A DNA stretch of 64,000 bases from DASQFI01 sp035633215. GTDB taxonomy: Bacteria > Acidobacteriota > Vicinamibacteria > Vicinamibacterales > SCN-69-37. Position 1 is the first letter of the stretch. The number at the start of each line of letters is the position of its first letter. A model generated the notes under the pieces. The model was not told the origin of the DNA and did no database searches. It saw only the letters and a list, made by a program, of their open reading frames with translations. Both the position numbers and the translations under genes were made by a program. Positions 56,428-64,000 of this stretch are shown here, piece by piece. The stretch spans positions 58,330-122,329 of the forward strand of contig DASQFI010000050.1 of assembly GCA_035633215.1 (NCBI GenBank), written 5' to 3'.

Positions 56428-58470
56428 TCAGACCCCCGCCAATCTGAGGGCGTTCTGCAGCCAGAACAGCCAGCGCGCCGTCCATTTCGTCGAGACGCGG
56501 CGGTCGGGCGCGATCCGGCGCGCGTTGTTGAGCCAGTTCGAGTCGAGCAGCAGCTGTCGATCGGGATCGACCTGCGCCCATTCGATCCGTTGCTGTCGCG
56601 TGAAGCTGAGCTTCTTCCACTCGTCGCGTCCGTCCCACGTGACGCGCTCCGGTGACTGGTCCTCGAACTTGACGGCGATCTCGACCGGCACCGTCACGCC
56701 GCCCAGCCGGCGCACGACCACCGAGCTCTCGTATTGAGTGGAGGACGTATCGGCGGCGCGGTCCAGCTCCACCGCGACGATCGACGAGATCTCGTAGTCG
56801 AGGATCTCGTTGCTTTCGATCGTCTGTTTGAAAAACGTCGTCAGATCCTGCCCCGAGACTTCGTTCGCCACCGCATAGAAGTCGTCGCTCGACGGGTGCG
56901 AGAACCGCCAGCGCTCCTGGTACGTGCGCATGATCCGCGACATGGTCTGCTCGCCGAGCATGCGCTCGAGCGTGCCAAGCACCAGCTCGGGCTTCATGTA
57001 CGAGTAGAACCCGTAGCTGTCGCCGTCGAGATACGTCCACGACGCCTGTCGGATGCGGCCGGGCCGCGGCGAGGGCACGTTCATCGAACGGGCGATGTCG
57101 AGCTCGCCCACGCGCAACCCGAACAGCCTGGCCATCGATCGGTCGGCGCCGTAGTTCCGGTCGATGACCCGCGAAGCCGAATACGAGGTGATGCCTTCGT
57201 CGAGCCAGGCTTCTTCGAACTCGTTCGACGCCACCATGCCGTACCAGAACTGATGGCCGAACTCGTGGACGAGCACTTGTTCGGGCAAGAGCACTTCCTT
57301 GAGCGGCCAGTAGTTGAACAGCCGGCTGGTGCCTCCGGTGATGAACGTCGGATACTCCATCCCTCCGGCGCCTTCGCCGCCTTCAGGGGGATCGACGATG
57401 GTCAGCGTCGCGTACGGGTACCGCCCGTACCAGAGTCCGAACTCCTTCAACGCGATCTTCACGGCGCGCATGTGGCGCGCGGCCTGGGGGATGTGCACGG
57501 GCTGCATGAGCAGAGTGATCTCGACGTCCGAGAGCGCCACCTCGCCGATCGGCCGATCGAGGAGCGTCGCGGTGCGCTCCTGCTCGGCGGGCGTGACTTC
57601 GCGCGCGGCGGAGAACGTCTCCCTGACGACGACGAATCGCGGGTCGGCGGTCCACGCGAAATCGTGCACGTCCTCTTGCTCGTATGTGTAGGTGGCCGTG
57701 CCGTCGGCGTTCTTGCGCTCCGCCGTGCGGCGTCCCGTCGCGCCGACGATGAACTGGCCCGGCACGGTCATCTCGACGGTGAATCGGCCGAAGTCGGCGT
57801 AGAACTCCGAATGGGCGTGGAACTGATGGCTGTTCCACCCGCCGGTTTTCCGCCCGCGCCGGCCCGCCGGCTCGTAGACCGCGATCTTCGGAAACCACTG
57901 CCCGACCAGATAGAAATCTCCGGCGTATCCCGTCCGCGCGAACACCTGGGGCAGCTGTGCCGTGAAGGCGACATCGAGCGTGACGGTGCCGCCGCCCGGC
58001 ACGGGTGTCGGGAGCGGCACGCGCATCACCGTCTGATCGTCCGCGTTGTCGTCGTCCGGGTGCTCGAAGCGCATCTGGCTCGTGAGGTCGGTGCCGTCGC
58101 CGAGCTTGAGCGAGTTGACCTGGATCCAGCCCCAGTTGCCCGGGCCCTGAGTCGCTCCGCGCAGCTGCCCGCCGGATTCCTTGTAAAACGTGCTGTTCGC
58201 GTCCTTGAAGGCGTTCAGGTACAGGTGGAACCACAGATCCGGGACCGTGTCGCTCGACGGGTTGCGCCAGATGAGCCGCTGCTGACCGTGCAGTTGACGG
58301 GTCGCGTGGTCGAGCTTCACCCCAATCCGGTAGTCCACGACGCGGTCCGCGCGCTCGGGCAGCCGGGTTGCGCGAACTTGCGCCTGCGAGTGCGGCGGCT
58401 GAGGACGGGCGTCGAATGTCGTGCCGGCCGCGGCGAGCGCGGCCACGCAAAGGGCGGTCCACTGACGCAT
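56428..58470 (-). CDS. Secreted M1-family metallopeptidase
   Basis: A 680-residue protein with an N-terminal signal (MRQWTALCVAALAAAGTTF). An M1 fold follows: the exopeptidase-type motif is GGMEYPTFI, and the zinc site VHEFGHQFWYGMVASNEFEEAWLDEG (HExxH-x18-E) lies near residue 400. The GxMEY motif points to aminopeptidase activity in the periplasm or outside. ATG 58470 is the likely start; the frame continues upstream only through repeat B8. It heads the three-gene minus-strand unit with the membrane protein and CadC-like regulator, and is divergent from the PQQ dehydrogenase gene. Confidence 0.9.
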   Translation of the reverse strand: MRQWTALCVAALAAAGTTFDARPQPPHSQAQVRATRLPERADRVVDYRIGVKLDHATRQLHGQQRLIWRNPSSDTVPDLWFHLYLNAFKDANSTFYKESGGQLRGATQGPGNWGWIQVNSLKLGDGTDLTSQMRFEHPDDDNADDQTVMRVPLPTPVPGGGTVTLDVAFTAQLPQVFARTGYAGDFYLVGQWFPKIAVYEPAGRRGRKTGGWNSHQFHAHSEFYADFGRFTVEMTVPGQFIVGATGRRTAERKNADGTATYTYEQEDVHDFAWTADPRFVVVRETFSAAREVTPAEQERTATLLDRPIGEVALSDVEITLLMQPVHIPQAARHMRAVKIALKEFGLWYGRYPYATLTIVDPPEGGEGAGGMEYPTFITGGTSRLFNYWPLKEVLLPEQVLVHEFGHQFWYGMVASNEFEEAWLDEGITSYSASRVIDRNYGADRSMARLFGLRVGELDIARSMNVPSPRPGRIRQASWTYLDGDSYGFYSYMKPELVLGTLERMLGEQTMSRIMRTYQERWRFSHPSSDDFYAVANEVSGQDLTTFFKQTIESNEILDYEISSIVAVELDRAADTSSTQYESSVVVRRLGGVTVPVEIAVKFEDQSPERVTWDGRDEWKKLSFTRQQRIEWAQVDPDRQLLLDSNWLNNARRIAPDRRVSTKWTARWLFWLQNALRLAGV

Positions 58471-58486
58471 GGGTTCGAGTGTAAAT

Positions 58487-58535
58487 GACCTCGGGTTCCG
58501 TTTCGTGCGCGCCGTGAAAAACAAAACCCGAGGTC
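58487..58535. repeat. Repeat B8 hairpin between divergent genes
   Basis: GACCTCGGGTT pairs with AACCCGAGGTC, and the stem resumes after two mismatches with GTTT. It lies in the 102-bp promoter region between the M1 and PQQ genes, so a terminator role is unlikely at this site. Confidence 0.8.
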
Positions 58536-58572
58536 TTATCGGCCGTATGCTAGGCGCCGGGGAGCGAACCAA

Positions 58573-60525
58573 ATGCGCAACTCCTTCGTGCTTCCGGCGG
58601 CGGTGTCATTTGTGGCGCTGGCCTCGGCCGGCGCACAAAAACCGCCGGTGACCCAGGAATGGCCCGTCTACGCCGGGGACCAGGGCGCGGCGCACTACTC
58701 ACCGCTCTCCGACGTCAATCGCGACAACATCGCGCGACTCGAGATCGCATGGGAATGGAAGCCGGCCGAGGACGCGCTTCAGGCGTTCGGCACGCGGCCG
58801 GGCAACTTTCAAAATACCCCCCTGATGATCGACGACGTGCTCTATGTGAGCACGATGTACAACCGCGTCGTCGCGCTCGATGCCGAGACCGGGAAGGAGC
58901 TCTGGGCGTTCGACCCGAAGGCCTACGAAGACGGGCAGCCGCCGAACGGCACCGGGTTCGTGCATCGCGGCGTCGCGGCGTGGCGCGATGGTGATCGCCT
59001 TCGCATCTTCCTCAACAGCCGCTACCGGCTGATCTGTCTCGATGCGAGAACCGGCGAGCCCGTGTCGTCGTTCGGGGACAAGGGCATCGTCGATCTCACG
59101 AACGGCCTGCGCTGGCAGATCAACAAGCAGCACTACACGAATACGTCGCCGCCTGTCGTCTATAGGAACCTCGTCATCGTCGGCAACGGCGTTGGCGACC
59201 GGCTGATGTACCGAAATGATCCGCCGGGCGATGTGCGCGCGTTCGACGCGCGGACCGGCAAGCAGGTCTGGCGATTCAACACCGTGCCCGGTCCGGGCGA
59301 GTACGGCCACGAAACATGGGAAGGCGGGTCCTGGAAATTCACGGGACACACGAACGTCTGGGCGCCCATGAGTCTCGACGAGCGCCGCGGCCTGGTCTAT
59401 CTGCCGGTGAGCACGCCGAGCAACGACTACTTCGGCGGACGCCGCCCTGGCGCGAATCTGTTCGGCGAGTCGATCGTGTGCCTCGACGCGGCGACTGGCC
59501 AGCGCAAGTGGCACTTCCAGATCGTGCATCACGGGTTGTGGGACTACGACCCCGCGTCGGCGCCGAATCTCGTCACGATCACCGTCGGCGGCCGGCGGAT
59601 CGACGCCGTCGTGCAGCTCACCAAGCAGGGATTCATCTTCGTGTTCGATCGCGTGACGGGGAAGCCCGTCTGGCCGATCGAGGAGCGGACGGTGCCGCCG
59701 AGCGACGTCGCCGGCGAGCGCGCGTGGCCCACGCAGCCGATCCCCACGCGCCCGGCTGCGATCACGCCGCAAGGCATGTCGGCGGACGACGTGTTCGATT
59801 TCACGCCGGAGCTCAGGGCCGCCGCGCTCGAGGAGCTCAAGAAATACCGGCTGGGACCGCTCTACACGCCGCCGTCGATCGAAGGGACGTTCACGCGGCC
59901 GGGTATCATCGGCGGGGCGAACTGGGGCGGCGGCGCGTTCGATCCAGAGACCGGGTTTCTCTACGTCAAGACCAGCCACTCACCGGCGGTCATCCGCATC
60001 GTCGCGCCCGATCGCTCGCCGAACAACCCGCGCGCCAGCGAAGTGGATGCTGATTTCGTCGGCAGCAGCGGCGGCGGCACCTCCTTCACGCCGCGGATGC
60101 CGGAAGGCGCGGCGGCGGCGGGCGGCGGCGGGCGCGGCGGCCAGCTGCCGATTGCCAAGCCTCCTTACGGCGAGCTCGTCGCGATCGATCTGAACACCGG
60201 CACGATCGCCTGGCGCGTCCCATTCGGCGACACGCCGTCGATCCGCGCGCATCCGGCGCTCCAGGGGGTTCCGCTTCCGCCGCGCCTCGGCGTCGCCGGC
60301 GCGCCCGGTGTCATCGTCACCAAGGGCGGCCTCATCCTCGGCGGCGGCGCTGACAACGCGCTCTACGCATTCGACAAGTTGACCGGGCAGGAGATCTGGC
60401 GCGCCGAGCTGCCGCGACGATCGTCGGGCACGCCGATGACGTACCGGACGAAGTCCGGACGTCAGTTCTTCGTGATGGCGACGGGGGCGGGAAACAACGC
60501 GGCGCTGGTGGCGTGGCGGTTTTGA
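58573..60525 (+). CDS. Secreted PQQ-dependent dehydrogenase (quinoprotein)
   Basis: A 650-residue eight-bladed-propeller-type protein with a signal peptide (residues 1-21, ending SAGAQ). Features of quinoprotein glucose/alcohol dehydrogenases are WPVYAGDQGAAHYSPLSDVNRDNI at the start, VALDAETGKELWAFDP, HHGLWDYDPASAPNLV, VIVTKGGLILGGGADNALYAFDK and a closing RQFFVMATGAGNN. A Gly-rich loop (GGGGRGGQLP) lies near residue 518. The family oxidises sugars or alcohols in the periplasm with PQQ and passes electrons to the respiratory chain. No cytochrome domain is present; the substrate is unknown. Confidence 0.9.
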   Translation: MRNSFVLPAAVSFVALASAGAQKPPVTQEWPVYAGDQGAAHYSPLSDVNRDNIARLEIAWEWKPAEDALQAFGTRPGNFQNTPLMIDDVLYVSTMYNRVVALDAETGKELWAFDPKAYEDGQPPNGTGFVHRGVAAWRDGDRLRIFLNSRYRLICLDARTGEPVSSFGDKGIVDLTNGLRWQINKQHYTNTSPPVVYRNLVIVGNGVGDRLMYRNDPPGDVRAFDARTGKQVWRFNTVPGPGEYGHETWEGGSWKFTGHTNVWAPMSLDERRGLVYLPVSTPSNDYFGGRRPGANLFGESIVCLDAATGQRKWHFQIVHHGLWDYDPASAPNLVTITVGGRRIDAVVQLTKQGFIFVFDRVTGKPVWPIEERTVPPSDVAGERAWPTQPIPTRPAAITPQGMSADDVFDFTPELRAAALEELKKYRLGPLYTPPSIEGTFTRPGIIGGANWGGGAFDPETGFLYVKTSHSPAVIRIVAPDRSPNNPRASEVDADFVGSSGGGTSFTPRMPEGAAAAGGGGRGGQLPIAKPPYGELVAIDLNTGTIAWRVPFGDTPSIRAHPALQGVPLPPRLGVAGAPGVIVTKGGLILGGGADNALYAFDKLTGQEIWRAELPRRSSGTPMTYRTKSGRQFFVMATGAGNNAALVAWRF

Positions 60526-60535
60526 CCCGAGGTCA
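60523..60535. repeat. Relic of repeat B (TGACCCGAGGTCA)
   Basis: A 13-bp palindrome equal to the outer ends of the B hairpins joined directly. It provides the TGA stop of the PQQ gene and abuts the stop of lon. Confidence 0.5.
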
Positions 60536-62911
<2,376 letters not shown>

Positions 62912-62914
62912 GGG

Positions 62915-63005
62915 TATTGAGTTATTGGGCTATTGCGTTATTGCGTTATTGCGCTACTGGGGCAGAACTCAATAACCCAATAGCTCAACAACCCAATAAC
63001 TCAAT
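62915..63005. repeat. Repeat E5: inverted pair of 8-bp tandem arrays
   Basis: Left array (62915-62962): six 8-bp units TATTGAGT, TATTGGGC, TATTGCGT (twice), TATTGCGC, TACTGGGG. Right array (62966-63005): five inverse units AACTCAAT, AACCCAAT, AGCTCAAC, AACCCAAT, AACTCAAT. Only three bases separate them. It is AT-rich compared with its surroundings and fills the gap between clpX and lon. Confidence 0.9.
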
Positions 63006-63009
63006 GGTC

Positions 63010-64000
<991 letters not shown>

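Noticed and set aside
62915..63005. CRISPR-like array
   Set aside because: The units are 8 bp, directly adjacent and inverted in the second half, with no spacers and no cas genes.

Overview
The window is a 64 kb stretch of a GC-rich, densely coded chromosome from a Gram-negative (diderm) bacterium. The Acidobacteriota, and within them a Vicinamibacteria-like lineage, fit best. The reasons are a large ADOP-type ABC permease (acidobacterial duplicated orphan permease), an outer-membrane assembly operon (TamB, Omp85, SurA-N), a CadC-like winged-helix/TPR regulator, many secreted peptidases and a PQQ dehydrogenase with gly-rich inserts, and much intergenic repeat DNA. This assignment is inference from gene content. 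No rRNA, tRNA, CRISPR array, transposase, integrase or phage gene was seen.

Layout. 1-4933 (+): end of tamB, an Omp85 protein and a SurA-N protein, joined by TGATG stop/start overlaps. 4972-16318 (-): a polysaccharide or glycolipid assembly operon with a GT39-like transferase, four GT4-type transferases, a zinc-ribbon methyltransferase, two related polytopic membrane proteins and a CPBP protease, most overlapping by 1-4 bases. 16319-19678 (+): the B12-dependent ribonucleotide reductase NrdJ behind a long leader with a good sigma70-type promoter. 19683-31796: mixed accessory genes (GT39-like transferase, a 39-codon gene remnant, an unknown secreted protein convergent with a HAD protein, TPR protein, ADOP permease, coiled-coil protein, 39-residue membrane peptide, creatininase-like and aspartoacylase-like proteins). 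31918-41471: two ICMT-like methyltransferases around a DUF2277 gene, a PilT ATPase, an SGNH/MBOAT acyl-transfer pair, an M20 peptidase, an FKBP lipoprotein, an SDR and an alanine:sodium symporter. 41614-45746: the MrfA/MrfB DNA-repair pair and ribosomal protein L31. 45960-60525: M28 and M1 peptidases, a DUF2339 membrane protein, an acyltransferase/acyl-ACP synthetase, a CadC-like regulator and a PQQ dehydrogenase. 60536-64000 (-): Lon, preceded by the 3' part of clpX.

The most unusual content is repetitive. Five architectures recur in gaps and inside genes. (A) 80-102 bp elements with 15-bp terminal inverted repeats; two 100-bp copies, 81 percent identical without gaps, lie in the same reading frame at the signal-peptide ends of the Omp85 protein and an M28 peptidase. 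(B) About 50-80 bp hairpins that begin GACCTCGGG and end CCCGAGGTC; their inner stems differ from copy to copy but stay paired. Eight copies and a relic are present, three of them inside open reading frames. (C, D) Composite palindromes with CGTAGGGCGGATT or CTTCGCTAAAGCTACGGCGG cores. (E) Inverted pairs of short tandem arrays with 7-, 8- or 9-bp units whose sequence differs at each locus. Several repeats supply the stop codons and last residues of neighbouring genes. The repeats, rather than any one operon, are the candidate undescribed system here.
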